Below, one piece after another: positions 28,836 through 40,093 of a stretch of 64,000 nucleotides of DNA. The position numbers and the translations under genes were made by a program. The notes beneath the pieces were generated by a model, which ran no database searches, had not been told where the DNA came from, and saw only the letters and a list, made by a program, of their open reading frames with translations. Source of the stretch: Acrasis kona. Taxonomy: Eukaryota > Heterolobosea > Eutetramitea > Acrasida > Acrasidae. Within the stretch, counting starts at the first letter, position 1, and each line of letters begins with the position of its first letter. The stretch spans positions 1 through 64,000 of the forward strand of contig JAOPGA020000939.1 in NCBI GenBank assembly GCA_026419775.2. Direction: 5' to 3'.

Positions 28836-30988
28836 CTATTTATTGTTGGTTGAAAATGAATGGTCCACAATCTGACGACACTCATGAACAAACAAACGAT
28901 TCAAGTGATTAAAGAAGGTAACTTCGTTTGGATTCTCCACATACTCCGCTCTTTGTTCCAAATGAGTATGCTTCGTCAACTCCGAACTCGCAAAACAAGT
29001 CCTCAACGCAGATTGCACACGATCAAGGCTGGGATTACTGTTCAAACCAAATTCCGCATCAACAAAACCACCAACATCCTTCAAGATCAAATTTATATTA
29101 TGCATTAACAAGTTGACAGGATTAGTTTTTTTCAAATTCCTTCTGACCCAGTCATCAACTGCAATAAAACTCTGCGCACGACAAATCACTTCATACAACA
29201 ACGCATCATGATCCATTCGTTGCGGCAAGAACAACTCGCCGCTCAACACGCCCAAATTCAACAAGATTAAACATTGTTCCAGAACGAAGCAAGCCTTTAC
29301 TTTATCGCGTACATGATCCTTTGCAATCAATTCACAAATGCTAATCAACACCCTCCACAATTCACGCCACTCCACTCCGAATCGTATCCTATACTTTTTA
29401 CCAAAACACAATAACGAGTGAACTGCAGTGAGTGCATTCTTGTACAAATCAACAGGGAACCACATGAGGTGATGTACCATGAAATCAATCAACAATTGCA
29501 TAATGATCCTTGCGACGCTGCCCGTACCCTTGTATTCCTTAGTGGTCCATTGTTGCTGGTTGACCTGTTGCCTTTTAAAAATAAAAAAATCTTGATGGAC
29601 ATTGACATCAAACATGAACACTCTAAATGGTTTTCTCTCCAATAAACACAACAAGATGATGATACAAAAGTGAGAATAATATTGAGCAGATACATTTGCT
29701 TCTTGCTGTTGCTGAGCATTACCATAACAAGCATCTTGAAATAAAATACTTGCAAACTTGAAGAACTCTTGTAAAATAACCGGGCATGCTCTTGTGCTGG
29801 TTGTTGCATCTGGTGTTTGTTTTGTTTGCGATTGTTGTTGACTGTCTACAATGATGATTTTGGCGAGCGAGGGAGTGGCGAGCGACCTGGTGACTGTGCC
29901 GACGAATTCATCGTTCAAGTGTATTAGTTCGTACATGGCCAATAGCATCGGTGATATTTCGTTTAGATTTTTTGGTTTGTGAGGAGAGGATGATGATGGG
30001 TGATTGGATGATGAGGTGAACCACCCCACCACCCAATTCAACACGCCCGTCGACGTCAACATGCTCTTTTCGAAGGATGTGTTCCATAGGTACATGCACT
30101 TGGTGATGATTTCACACATGGACATCATGGTGGATGGTTTTTTGAGGCTTGAAAGTGATTTCAAGTAAATGTTGTTGACGTTTTCGTATTTTCTGTAATT
30201 GCATAGGATGTCCATGCAAATGATTGAATTCTTTTTCATCTTTAACGATGCATCCTTTAGTTCCATAATGTAGAATAAGCACTGAGACACGTCCTCCAGG
30301 GTGAAGTAATCAATGATTGCATTTTGGTTCATGTTTTCTGTTCCGGTGAGTAGAATGACCAAGAGGGCTAATGCCATTTGTTTGGTTCTAATGTTTGATT
30401 CTTGTTGTAGGATTGCTTGTTTGGTGTTTTGAATGAGCGTCTAAATGTTAAAATGAATGTTGTGGTCAATGAGAAATTACTATGAAGAATTCATCTGAAT
30501 TTTGAAATCCACTCACGATGGTCATGAGACTTATGCTGAGATTCCTCCACTTCTTTTTAAAGATGCCCTTGAATAAAATACATAATGTCTTGATAGGATT
30601 AGAATATAACTCAAATTGTTGATACCTGAAGAGCATTTGTACGCCTGAGATTATCTTGATCTAGAATGAAATCGGAACAGTGCTTGAATATCACCTGTAA
30701 ATGTTTCGCCATCTTGATTAGCTCAGCCTCTGGAGTGAGCAAGATGCAATTCTCCAAAAATTGAGAGTTCACTCTTAATAAAAACAACTCCTGCCAAAAT
30801 GTTTCCTTGTTTTTGTATGGTTCTTTTCCAGAGAATAATTGTTCATATACCGATACGAATTTTTCTTTAAATGTACCAGTTGTTATTGGGGCAGATGATA
30901 GTGGAGTGACGAGATTATCCAAGTTTTCATCCAAATCAAGGTCGCTTGTTCCGTCGTTAGTTGGAATAGACACGTGTAGTTGTTCCAT
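28836..30988 (-). CDS. ARMH3: ARMH3 homologue (armadillo-like helical, Golgi PI4KB/GBF1 partner)
   Basis: Three exons (30988..30626, 30588..30517, 30440..28836) with introns of 37 and 76 bp. 679 aa from the ATG at 30988, or 694 from 31033; human ARMH3 is of similar length. Recognisable blocks are FKEKFVSVYEQLFSG, FWQELFLLRVNSQFLENC, DQDNLRRTNALQ joined by splicing to TLCILFKGIFKKK, and MALALLVILLTGTEN. In animals ARMH3 (C10orf76) binds PI4KB and GBF1 at the Golgi. I prefer the 30988 start because the recurrent GGTCAAC element then lies 21 bp upstream, as at other genes. Confidence 0.8.
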
Positions 30989-31026
30989 ATGTTGCTTACA
31001 AATGTCCTGTTGACCACTTACAAAAA
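30989..31026. promoter_or_regulatory. 38-bp divergent ARMH3/USE1 promoter
   Basis: Lies between the preferred ARMH3 start (30988, minus) and the USE1 start (31027, plus) and contains GTTGACC at 31009-31015. If ARMH3 instead starts at its upstream ATG (31033), the two coding regions overlap head to head by 7 bp. Confidence 0.5.
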
Positions 31027-31942
31027 ATGGCATTGAACCTCATCAGAACATTCGAACGTCTACAACCCCTTCTCTCCTCTCCAACAAATAAACATCAACC
31101 AGATACTACTGCAGATAAAAAAGCAAGCTTAAGAACTACCGCTGCACCAAGGGGCGATAAAAAAAGAAGGCAGGAGATCGTTAGTTTGATAAATGCTCGT
31201 CGACTTGTTGATTATTGCAAAAATCATATTGATGAAGCAGAACAAAAATTTGCTACTTTTAATACTGTAAATTAAAAATCGTCACATGTGACATAACATT
31301 TTATAGTACCTGGAAGACGCAGACGCGCTTTTAAGAAATGTTGATCAGAGTGCAGCCAATCTAGAACAAATCATAAATACAAGAAATGACATTGAGGATG
31401 TCAAACAAAGCATTGTCAAGTTCTTGCCTAAAAACCAAATACATATTGAGAAGGAAGTCGAACAAGCAGATCTACACATACCAGAGGGACTATTCACAGA
31501 TCCAGCCGACTCAAAACCAATAGAATTCCAAACCCATCGCCTAAAGAGTTTACTTGAAAACATGCAAAGAGAGCAACTCATGGGATCAGAATCGCCAAAG
31601 GTAGAGATTGGTGACGATTATGCTGCAAGTGAAAATGAAATGAAAGAACAACAAGACAACGTAAATCATCTGGCCAAAGACATTTCCGGAATTGCTGAAA
31701 AATTCAAACATAGAATGAACGCAGTGGATGAATTGATTGGAGATGAACAAAAAATAATAAAAGACGGCGACCAGGTGCTGGATAGTAACATTTCAAAATT
31801 GAAAAAAGCCGATCAGGAACTAAAAGCGCACCACTCGACTGTGTCCGTAAATCTATTCAGCACAGTCAACATGATTTTTATTGTATTGTTTGTGTTCTTT
31901 TCAATGATCTTCATCATCAAGGTTTTCCCAAAGAGATTGTAA
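31027..31942 (+). CDS. USE1: USE1-type SNARE (Golgi-to-ER retrieval)
   Basis: Two exons (31027..31266 and 31307..31942) around a 40-bp intron; 291 aa. The C-terminal tail anchor (FIVLFVFFSMIFIIKVFPK) closely follows the USE1 pattern of a long hydrophobic anchor ending in a Pro-Lys motif. It is preceded by a SNARE-like heptad region (VNHLAKDISGIAEKFKHR ... LDSNISKLKKADQELK). The N-terminal part has paired helices. USE1 pairs with Sec20 and Sec22 for fusion of COPI vesicles with the ER. No luminal domain. The start ATG sits against the ARMH3 5' end. Confidence 0.8.
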
Positions 31943-31959
31943 ATAAAAGTTAAATTAAT

Positions 31960-32609
31960 TTATTTTGTTTCTTCAATTTTTGTGCTTTCTGGCTGGGTCT
32001 CTTGTTTCTCGGCAACTGGTGGACTTTCAGTCTTGGGCGATGTTTCTTTTTGTAATGTCGGAACGAACACGTACTTTGCATCAATCTCTTTTAGTGACTT
32101 GTCATGCCAGTCGTTGATTTTTTGAACTTCCGTAGCAACAAAATCTCTTAAAAAGGCTTCCTTGTCGGATAACATCAAGGAAAGAGACTTTTCAAAGCTA
32201 TCCTCGCACGATTTTTTTATTGCTGCCTCTCTCTGTTGTAAATTATGTATGATACTCGTGCAATTTTTAATTCCCGAAGATATGTCAGCTTGGTTCTCTC
32301 TAAAAGCACGGTTGATGGATGGGATGATCACCTCGTTTCCTGTCGTGGTTGTGTTTTGTAGGAAAGATATTTTATCTAATCCACTTGTGTCTGTTCTTTT
32401 ATCCTTGAGGAGTTGAGCTAATACATAAAAGTTTGAATTACGTTGTACTCTTGCATCAACAAAGAAACTTCTCTTGTTGCTTCATCATGGTAAGTGAATA
32501 ATAGCTGTTGTATCCTGTAAAAATTCTCAGGCAACAAACTTTCAAGACCAAGGCCGATTTGTTGCTGATCGTTCGATTGAGGAGCTTTTGATGTTATTGA
32601 CGAAAACAT
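31960..32609 (-). CDS. BLOC1S5 (Muted)-like BLOC-1 subunit
   Basis: Two exons (32609..32442 and 32403..31960) around a 38-bp intron; 203 aa. Mostly helical. The order of features matches the Muted family: LLFTYHDEATREVSLLMQEY, then KR...IIPSINRAF, NLQQREAAIKKSCED, and VQKINDWHDKSLKEIDAKY (Muted has a VDEEH...LKEQY-type end). The C-terminal 30 residues are disordered, Glu/Lys/Pro-rich. BLOC-1 is an octamer acting in endosome to lysosome-related organelle sorting. The N-terminal start uses the first ATG; the frame continues upstream without one. Convergent with USE1, 17 bp apart. Confidence 0.65.
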
Positions 32610-32704
32610 GTTTACAACGAACAAATTAAAACTGAGGAATTGATAAACAGCATTTACAAAGGATGTATCCAATTCTTGACATTTCTAGAAATGTTTGTAA
32701 AATG

Positions 32705-32711
32705 GTTGACT
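32705..32711. promoter_or_regulatory. GTTGACT element between divergent genes
   Basis: Copy of the recurrent element located between the BLOC1S5-like start (32609, minus) and the small coiled-coil gene (32756, plus); 44 bp before the latter. Confidence 0.4.
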
Positions 32712-32755
32712 TCATGTTCCTCCAATGGCCTCTAACTTTGACTTTGACATGATTG

Positions 32756-33133
32756 ATGGCACATCACTCTTCTGCAATGGATAAAAACTCGAAGGTACGT
32801 GTTAAGAAGAATGGGGAGACAATCCCTCGTACACCCAGAATTGATTTACCCCCAGTAGACCGAACTTATAGGGAGGTTGCCCAACAAGGCGCCAACAACC
32901 AGGGTAGAATATTGGTAAAAATGTTACTAAAAGATGTAGATATAGAGAACCAGGGCAGTCCTGACGAAGATAAAATTGAGCTCTTCGAAAAAGCCCTAAG
33001 GAAGATTGGTGAAAACCAAAAAGAGGCCAACGAAAGGATTGGCAGAAACCAAAAAGAGGCCAATGAAGAGGTTAGAAAGGCTCACACCATGGCCAATAAG
33101 GCAGTAATGGACTTGATTAATAAATTTATTTAA
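32756..33133 (+). CDS. Small coiled-coil protein, unknown
   Basis: 125 aa. The N-terminal 45 residues are basic and Pro-containing. The C-terminal 60 residues form an amphipathic coiled coil with an internal near-repeat: IGENQKEANER followed by IGRNQKEANEE. No family recognised. The start is the ATG at 32756; another at 32777 is possible. The stop overlaps a TTTATT-rich 3' flank. Confidence 0.5.
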   Translation: MAHHSSAMDKNSKVRVKKNGETIPRTPRIDLPPVDRTYREVAQQGANNQGRILVKMLLKDVDIENQGSPDEDKIELFEKALRKIGENQKEANERIGRNQKEANEEVRKAHTMANKAVMDLINKFI

Positions 33134-33399
33134 TAACAATCAATAATTTGAATGGGTTGATTGAGTTGTATTTTTTACTTACATGTGTTTGCATTTCTTG
33201 GCTTTCCACATTCTTCACAACTTTGACATATTTGCTAAAGGCTGAACACTTTTTATTAGGGTGTCTCAGAGGTAAATAGATCACTTCAAACAAAAGGTAC
33301 AAGACTCATCACGAAAAATAGCATTAAGCTCTTTAATTTTACAAAGTTATGCTTCAAGTGATCTGGCTTCTATTACTGTAATTATGGTAGTCATACGAA

Positions 33400-34497
33400 T
33401 TATTTTTTCATATAATCTTCCTTTAAAAGACTCTCACAACTCTTCACAACCGATTTGGCTCTGCTCACGAGTAGAACAAGATCTTTGTTCTCCAAGTCAT
33501 CTAGCTCCTCATTTACTTGCCTTCTCTCCGCCCTCTTTTTTGGATCACTATAATTACCCTTCCTTCTATCCTCCATTATTAGCTCATTATATTTATAAAT
33601 TGCGGCATGTAGGTTCTCTTTTGATGTGTGCAGCTTCTCCAAGTCTCTTTCCAAATTCATTGTAGTACTGTTGCATTTGTCAATGGAATCCCTCACAGCT
33701 TGAACAGCCATCCTAATCTCTTTGGTGTCGCCTCCCAATTCCAACAGTTTTTTAACGCTCTCCTCCATGTCCGACTTGACATTCAATTGTACAGGAACAG
33801 ATTTTACATCACTTTCGAAATTTCTTCTTAAATGCTTTAATTCTTCGTCTAATTCCTCTGATGTTTTTTTTGGGGACTCAGAGTGTATTCTTTTCCTCTC
33901 TCTTGCCTCCATGTAAAATTTACTTGGGCTGACAGGACCATTTCCTGAGCTATTAGATTCTGGTGATGCTGAAGTACTTATATTTGATAAACGATTCTCA
34001 GGGCTAGATGATTTATATTCTTGTTGTGAAACTGTACCTCTGTTAACAAAGCCACTCTTTGTTTCAAAGGAGGTAGAGGAAGTTATTGTTACTTTTTCGC
34101 GAGGAGATATTGGTGACCGATTATGCTTAACTTGGTGAATGAACAACGTGGTATCCAACTTCATTTCCTGCATGATTGACTCCATAATGGCTATATTTTT
34201 GTCTCTCACAGATTTTGTGGAATCTCCTTCGCCTCTTGGATTTGAATTTTTTTCGCTCCTCCTTTCTTCTTCCAACATTTGATATATACGTTGCTTAAGA
34301 ATATCTTTATCATTCGCCGATAGTTTTGATGGACTACGATATGGTGAGCCTTGAGATGAGATACTGCTGTTTAGAGGGGAGCCTATAAGCCTGGAATTGG
34401 ACACATACTGCTTGCTTTCCTCTAAAATAGACCGAAGCTCGCTCATTGTTTGAGAGACATCCTTCTTTGGAGTAGAGTAACTTGATGAAGGGTACAT
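33400..34497 (-). CDS. Ser-rich coiled-coil protein, unknown
   Basis: 365 aa from the ATG at 34497; the upstream frame lacks an ATG. Residues 1-205 are Ser/Pro/Arg-rich and disordered with many SP sites (SPYRSPSKL, SPISPREK), suggesting proline-directed phosphorylation. Residues ~210-365 form coiled coils (SEELDEELKHLRRNFE, MNLERDLEKLHTSKENLHA, RRQVNEELDDLENKDLVLLV). Likely a cytoskeletal or scaffold protein; no specific family seen. Confidence 0.6.
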   Translation of the reverse strand: MYPSSSYSTPKKDVSQTMSELRSILEESKQYVSNSRLIGSPLNSSISSQGSPYRSPSKLSANDKDILKQRIYQMLEEERRSEKNSNPRGEGDSTKSVRDKNIAIMESIMQEMKLDTTLFIHQVKHNRSPISPREKVTITSSTSFETKSGFVNRGTVSQQEYKSSSPENRLSNISTSASPESNSSGNGPVSPSKFYMEARERKRIHSESPKKTSEELDEELKHLRRNFESDVKSVPVQLNVKSDMEESVKKLLELGGDTKEIRMAVQAVRDSIDKCNSTTMNLERDLEKLHTSKENLHAAIYKYNELIMEDRRKGNYSDPKKRAERRQVNEELDDLENKDLVLLVSRAKSVVKSCESLLKEDYMKK

Positions 34498-34583
34498 AGC
34501 TTTGTTTTTTAACGTTACAAATAAGCGCAATTGAATAATTGTAATACAATTTTACCGTTAAAGTCGATTCAATTAATTATTAA

Positions 34584-35113
34584 ATGCCATCCGGTCCAGA
34601 GTCCCCAGAATCTCAAAAGACCGTTCGATCACAGCCAAAATCGAAAGCTACAAGAAAAAAGCAATCAATCAAAGAGAATACAAAGAAAAGAAAAGGCGAA
34701 GGTGCACCTGAAAAAGGGAAGAAGCAGAAGAAGAATGTTGATTACGATGAAAATCTTTTGAAGTTTATGAAGGAACAAAACCAATATTTCAACGAAGTGG
34801 ACAAAACCGTGTTAGTCAACGAGGATAATGTTGATGATGTGGTACGGATTGAGGAGAAATCAAAACAACTTATTAAAGAGGATGAAGAGCAGAAACCATC
34901 TACTTCTACATTCAACAGCTTAGTAGACCACTCAAAACTTAGCACTCTCGAAATGAGGTTAAAGCATCCTGAACTATACAAAGAATACCTAGAATACACC
35001 AAGGTAAACAGTACTACTTTAATCTTATTAACTCCATGTTATAGGCTGTTGGGGATTTTCTAGAACCGATTAATTTTGCAGAGTTCCTCGAGCAGAATGG
35101 AATCTATGAATAA
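34584..35113 (+). CDS. Lys-rich nuclear-type protein, unknown (spliced)
   Basis: Two exons (34584..35003 and 35045..35113) around a 41-bp intron (GTAAAC...TATAG); 162 aa. The N-terminal third is a basic Lys/Arg region (SKATRKKQSIKENTKKRKG) with likely nuclear localisation. The C-terminal part is helical and ends LKHPELYKEYLEYTK joined by splicing to AVGDFLEPINFAEF. Family not recognised. Without splicing the last 23 residues would be replaced by intron translation. Confidence 0.6.
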
Positions 35114-35152
35114 AACGCACATCATGTACTTTTAGTAAAATGTATTTTATTT

Positions 35153-35926
35153 TTACCGTGTGTAGAAACCAAAGTCATTTACACTCTTCATAATGTTTTT
35201 TAATATGCAACAGTCTTTCACAGCATTTGTAACAACTTCACCACCAATGTTGAGTACATATGGAAGCTCAAAAGTATAGTTACTGTTATGAAGCGTTCTT
35301 TTACAACACAAATGAAGCAACTCTTTGGCAAAGTATTCTAGAACGCCACTTGTGTATGCACATGCATCATAGTTGACCGTCTTGTGGTAAATGCTTGCAT
35401 CGAGAGAAAATTCATTTTCAATGTAGTTTGGAGGATATTTCAGTGGCGCTTTTGTTTGATTCGGTCTAACTGACCTCAGCTCGCACAGGCCAGCCTGGTT
35501 CGCACTTTGTATTATGTATTGTTGGTTTCCTAAGGTTGTTGAAAATGCGTTTTGAACGTCATTGAGCGAGATGCGGGTATTGTTACGGGCTCTTGTACAC
35601 TTGATGCTCATGGAACCAAATATTTGACGAACCAAAAAGTCAATTTGTTGGACAGCGGAGCGTTGGACTATAATACAGAGGGGTTTTGACGAAAAGTATT
35701 GATGAGGAACGTAACACAGTAACTTCTGGTATTCATCAAAAACAATGACCTCACAAAAATCAACATGACGAGAAAATGTATTGCCAACCACGCATACTAT
35801 ATAGCAATGGCGCTTGTATTGTTTTTCTCTTGTATCCTTTCTGCAATGTAGTTCATCAAATGACCTCTTGAGAGTATGTTTCTTTGGGCGTGAGGTTAAC
35901 GGAATCTTGATCTCATCACCGTACAT
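35153..35926 (-). CDS. Protein of unknown function, 257 aa
   Basis: Single exon. The N-terminus is basic (RPKKHTLKRSFDELHCRK). The middle has beta-like strands (HCYIVCVVGNTFSRH, PLCIIVQRSAVQQIDFLV). A C-terminal helical segment, YTSGVLEYFAKELLHLC, superficially resembles the central histone H2A helix (xAAVLEYLxAEILEL). Cys-rich for its size, with no signal peptide or membrane helix. Could be a histone-fold-like or nucleic-acid binding protein; confidence in any function is low. Confidence 0.5.
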   Translation of the reverse strand: MYGDEIKIPLTSRPKKHTLKRSFDELHCRKDTREKQYKRHCYIVCVVGNTFSRHVDFCEVIVFDEYQKLLCYVPHQYFSSKPLCIIVQRSAVQQIDFLVRQIFGSMSIKCTRARNNTRISLNDVQNAFSTTLGNQQYIIQSANQAGLCELRSVRPNQTKAPLKYPPNYIENEFSLDASIYHKTVNYDACAYTSGVLEYFAKELLHLCCKRTLHNSNYTFELPYVLNIGGEVVTNAVKDCCILKNIMKSVNDFGFYTR

Positions 35927-36136
35927 ATGTTGATGTTATTCTTTGTTTCTAATATTCTTGAAATGTGTATATTGGTGTTTCTACAAAAGCTTGACATTCC
36001 GGAATCATAACCGGAAACAAAATCGGAATAAAGTTACATTCCGGTTAACTTACAACAGCTCACTTACAAAAAAGTCAACGGGAAAAAACATAAATTAATT
36101 TATTACAACGAACTGATCTATGTTTTCAATAAATAT

Positions 36137-38155
36137 TTAGTCATCTGATGAGCAGTCACTATTACTATATTCATCATCGGATGCCACACTTCCAAATACT
36201 TCATCTACTAGTGTATCAGTTCCTGTTGCTGTACTCATTTTATCAGATCGATGTATGTATCCCTTCTCTAATAGTTTTCTATGCTGTTCCTGTAAAATTC
36301 TTTCAAGTTCGTCCAACTGTGAAGATTCATATCCCTCAGTAGAATACACAGATTCTGTATCATGAGCATCATATTTACTATTTTCGCTCTCACTTAGGTC
36401 ACTAGCGTCTTCATCATCATTATTATGTGATATTCTTGATGATTTTGACTGAGACCATGAAAGAGTACCTTGACTAGTTGACGTTTCATCTTCTTGTTCA
36501 CTCTCTGTCGAGCTATAGCCGCTCAAATCGCTGTGATCTAGTCTAGCAGGTGATGACCGTACGCTGGAGAGTAGACGTTCAGGGCTCCTATGAGGTGTGT
36601 TTTCACCATCCGAACTGTAGTCTGTGAGTTTACTAATGTATTGATCCATCCAATCGGAATGAAGTTTTGCTTCTTCTATTCTGAATAAAGAATCACTGTA
36701 AATTGAATTTGGATTGTGTCCTTTTTGTATCTTTGGCTTTTTCGCTTGGTAGACCTCAACAGTATCAGTGGAATTGGCATCTGTAGTAGTTGAGCTTCTT
36801 CTTGTATCCTCGGATTTGCCGCTACTACTGGTAGAGTTATTTACAATTACCTGCGAAGGAGGTATTGGGGCTTGTTCCTTCTTTTGCTCTACAACAGGCG
36901 GGGCCTTGATTGTTCTAGTGGCCCATGATGTGTCTATTTGATCATTTGTGGATGGATCCTGAGTCACTTTATATGTTTGCTTTGATTCCGATACATCTAC
37001 TTTATCGGTGTTGGTTACAATAGCCTGAGCGTTATTATACTTTGGTAAGTTATCTCGTATATATTGTATCATGTCACTTTTAGTGGAATTGCTCATAGTG
37101 GCGGGTTGCGGCGTCAAAGATCTATTACTGACAACGATAGTAGTGGGCGATTTTGGACGAATCACAACTCCTATTCCAGGTTTACTTTCGTAGTTGTGAG
37201 GGGTGGATGATAGTACAACGTGATGGACAATTTTTTCAGGTTTTATGTCTGGTTTGATATCAATTTCTGGACGTGAAGGTAGAGGCGAATTCGTAGCTTT
37301 TATAATTTTTTTAGTTTGTGACCTTCTTATAAATCTAGGAACCGGTGGTTTTACATAAACACGTCTGTGATGTTCTTTTGGTGGAGACTCACACCTTGCG
37401 GGTGGTTTCCTTATTTGGATTGAGGTTGGCGTAGTTGGTCTTTTGTACCCATTCTTCTTCGCTGAAACTAAAGCTGGGGCGAATAAATTCTTGTTTTGTC
37501 TTAGATAGTCTCTTTTAATTAGAGGAGGTGTAGTTGATGACTTTATTGATATTGTGTTTGAGGGTTGCTTTTTAATGTAGTTTAGTTTCGGCACTGTTGG
37601 GACAATGTTCTCTTTTTCATGCACTACAATCGAAGGCTGTATTGTGACCACTTTCGTAGTTTGAGTGGTTGCGTCCGATAGTGGTTTTGAGGGTTCGGTT
37701 TGAGTGGACCCAGCTTCAACATCGTAATAATTCTGATGATGTAAATCCTGAGAACTAGATTGTATTACGCTTCTTTTGAGCGAGGATTGACTATCATCAG
37801 ATTGAAGGTAATAGTCCCAAGGAATTGGATTTTGATATAGTCTACGTAACCTTATTCTCCTAAAGAACGGCTCATTGTCTGGGTCATACATTTCAGGATT
37901 ATATTTACTATTTAGCTGAATCAGTAAGAATCACTGTCCAATATCGCTTACATTTACACTTCGTATTGCAGAGGGATCCTTGTTGATATAAATCTCAGAC
38001 CGACAAGGTGTGGAATTATACATTCTAGAACGAGCCCTCTCAAAACTGCTATGAAGTACATTTTCGACTGGCGTTTGAGGATCGACATTTGTTCTCACCA
38101 TACGCTGCAACAATCTTTTTGTTTCCGGCGACATGCATTGTTGTTGGTGCAGCAT
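36137..38155 (-). CDS. Large disordered Ser/Thr-rich protein, unknown (spliced)
   Basis: Two exons (38155..37952 and 37915..36137) joined across a 36-bp in-frame intron (GTAAGC...TTCAG). An alternative 42-bp donor six bases earlier is also in frame. About 660 aa. The intron carries the TGA that otherwise separates two reading frames. The only folded-looking part is near the junction: FFRRIRLRRLYQNPIPWDYYL. The rest is disordered, with SP/TP sites, basic patches (RRSQTKKIIKAT) and an acidic Ser-rich C-terminus (ASDDEYSNSDCSSDD). Unrecognised; possibly a cytoskeletal or nuclear scaffold. Confidence 0.55.
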
Positions 38156-38241
38156 AATGTTTAATCCGTTTAATCAAGTTGATAAAAAAGTGCGCCAACA
38201 TTAAAACATCACACAGATAAAAAATATATTTATACACAAAT

Positions 38242-39520
38242 TCACTTTTTGCCATCTTCTTCGTTATCGCTTGATACACTTCCGCTACTGTTGGATCTGC
38301 TGCGAGGGCTCCTGAGGGATTGTATCAAACTTGGACGTCTATCCTTGGTACAAACTTGAGGCGTCATCTTTGTAGGAGATGTGGACAATAGTGGATTATT
38401 GGAATGACCATCCAAATGTACGGGTAGAGAGGTAACATGATGGTGGGCATGTATGTGCGCGTGTGCGTGTGGAATGGTCCGTGGCGAACGCCTTGGAGAA
38501 ATGTTATCCACTTGGACTTGTTCTGGTACGAGTCCCAACGGCAAACTAGCGCTCCGACTGCGATCCATGTTTGAACCCGACAAACTCAACTTTCTCATTT
38601 GATTTTGTGGAGATTTTGAATGATTGAAGTGACGCTCGTCTTCCATCTCCATGTCAAATTCGTTCTTTCCAATGTCCTTGGTGATCTCCAACTGCTTTTC
38701 GTGCTCTCTTTTGATTTTTTGTTCCAGCACGAAATTATCTCCTTGTAGTCTGTTTAGTTCTAATTGTAGTTCGGTGTTCCTGTCACGATATCTTTCCTTC
38801 TCTTGTCCGTACTGTTGTTGAACGTTGCTGAGTGATTCTACTTGGTCCTTCAGACACTCTATCAAATCTTTTTCTGTGGCGTCTCCTCTTTGACATGTTA
38901 GAAATGATGGGAATAATGTTGATTACGCTTTAAATGTCTCACGAATTGTCTTTAGAGCGGATGTGAGGTGATTTAAAACCTCAGTTCTTTCTTGTTCAAT
39001 GTTCTTTTCCAAAGTACTTGGAGTTTAGTTGAAAAATGGTGTTTGAATACATACTTTTTCTCCTGGATCAAAACATCCATCTGCTTGTGCAGTTTATTTG
39101 TAATGTACTCTTTGTCCACCTCTAATTGGTTCTCGATGGCAATTTTTTCGTCACGTAGCTGATAATTGTTAGAAGCTTTTGATCAACTGTTTTACTTACT
39201 CTAACTAATTTTTGTTGAAGAGTGTTGGTAAGAAGTTCTTCCTCCTGCTCCACTTGCTGTAGAATTGTTTCCTTCTCATCCTTCAGTTGCTTCAACTTTT
39301 TCATTAATTTATTAGTAATAAGCTCCTCTTCCTCCTCTGTTTGTAGTTGCTTTCAAAGTGTAAAAATTAACTTGTTAACACTGCGTTATAATACCAGAGT
39401 AACGTTGGCATTTTGAAGCTTTTTGATCTTTTCTTCGGCTCTTGCATTTTTGTCCCGTTCATCTGAGAGTTCTTTTTCGAGTTGCTTAATGCGCTCTTCA
39501 TATTGCTCGTTGCTCGCCAT
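38242..39520 (-). CDS. CCDC6: CCDC6 homologue, coiled-coil protein (five exons)
   Basis: Five exons (39520..39395, 39349..39200, 39158..39055, 39016..38927, 38887..38242) with introns of 45, 41, 38 and 39 bp, joining to exactly 372 codons (371 aa). The coiled coil has the CCDC6 repeats: EEEEELITNKLMKKLKQLKD, then EEELLTNTLQQKLVRLRDEK, then EVDKEYITNKLHKQMD. A later acidic block, DMEMEDERHFN, matches the family's MDDERYFN element. The C-terminus is Ser/Pro/His-rich and disordered. Human CCDC6 is a phosphoprotein of the DNA-damage checkpoint; that role is only inferred here. Identification becomes clear only after splicing. Confidence 0.8.
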
Positions 39521-39633
39521 GGACACACGTCTCAAGTCAATTTTTTAAGGTTCACTATTGGTTGACTGTTTGATAATTGTAAGGTATGGTCACGATTGCT
39601 CCGACTTTTCTCTGACAAATCCCCCTAGTTTCA

Positions 39634-39819
39634 ATGAATTTTTTAATCATAGTACTCATGCTTTTGTTAAATGCACTACTGTACATTGTCAATCACATCC
39701 TTAATCGGTCATTTATCCAATCAAAAAGAGAACACAACTTGCGGACAACATCAGAACGGATAGAAGTGATAAGATTTACAACAACAAATATACAAATGCT
39801 ATCTGGCGCGATTTATTGA
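39634..39819 (+). CDS. Possible small single-pass membrane protein
   Basis: 61 aa: a strong N-terminal hydrophobic segment (MNFLIIVLMLLLNALLYIV) then a basic polar tail. It is divergent from CCDC6 with 113 bp between starts and a GTTGACT at 39561-39567 in between. It could equally be chance, as it is short and matches no family. Confidence 0.3.
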   Translation: MNFLIIVLMLLLNALLYIVNHILNRSFIQSKREHNLRTTSERIEVIRFTTTNIQMLSGAIY

Positions 39820-39995
39820 TGGTATCAATTATTTGAGCGGTATTTACAATGGTTTGGCTATCTTAAATCTTGTTTAGGCTTAATGTTTGGGTTATTCTTA
39901 TAGCGTGACGCAATTAATAAGGTATCCCGAGCGATCTAATCTTTCGTTTTAATGTTTGAATTCTATGCAAATTGTGAGTCGAGCACAACGGTATG

Positions 39996-40010
39996 GTTGA
40001 CCAAGTCAAC
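39996..40010. promoter_or_regulatory. GTTGAC-CAA-GTCAAC dyad
   Basis: Inverted pair of the recurrent element with a 3-bp spacer, 83 bp before the ATG at 40094. Same arrangement as 6332-6345. Confidence 0.4.
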
Positions 40011-40093
40011 TCTATTGTTTCATTGGACCAGAGAGAGAGCAGCCCTAAGCTATGAAGTCAAGGATGGGATGTTTGAATAATACATAGAAAACA

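Noticed and set aside
37910-37935. Possible TGA readthrough or selenocysteine in the gene at 36137-38155
   Set aside because: A standard 36-bp GT-AG intron removes the TGA and keeps frame, matching the intron size seen elsewhere.
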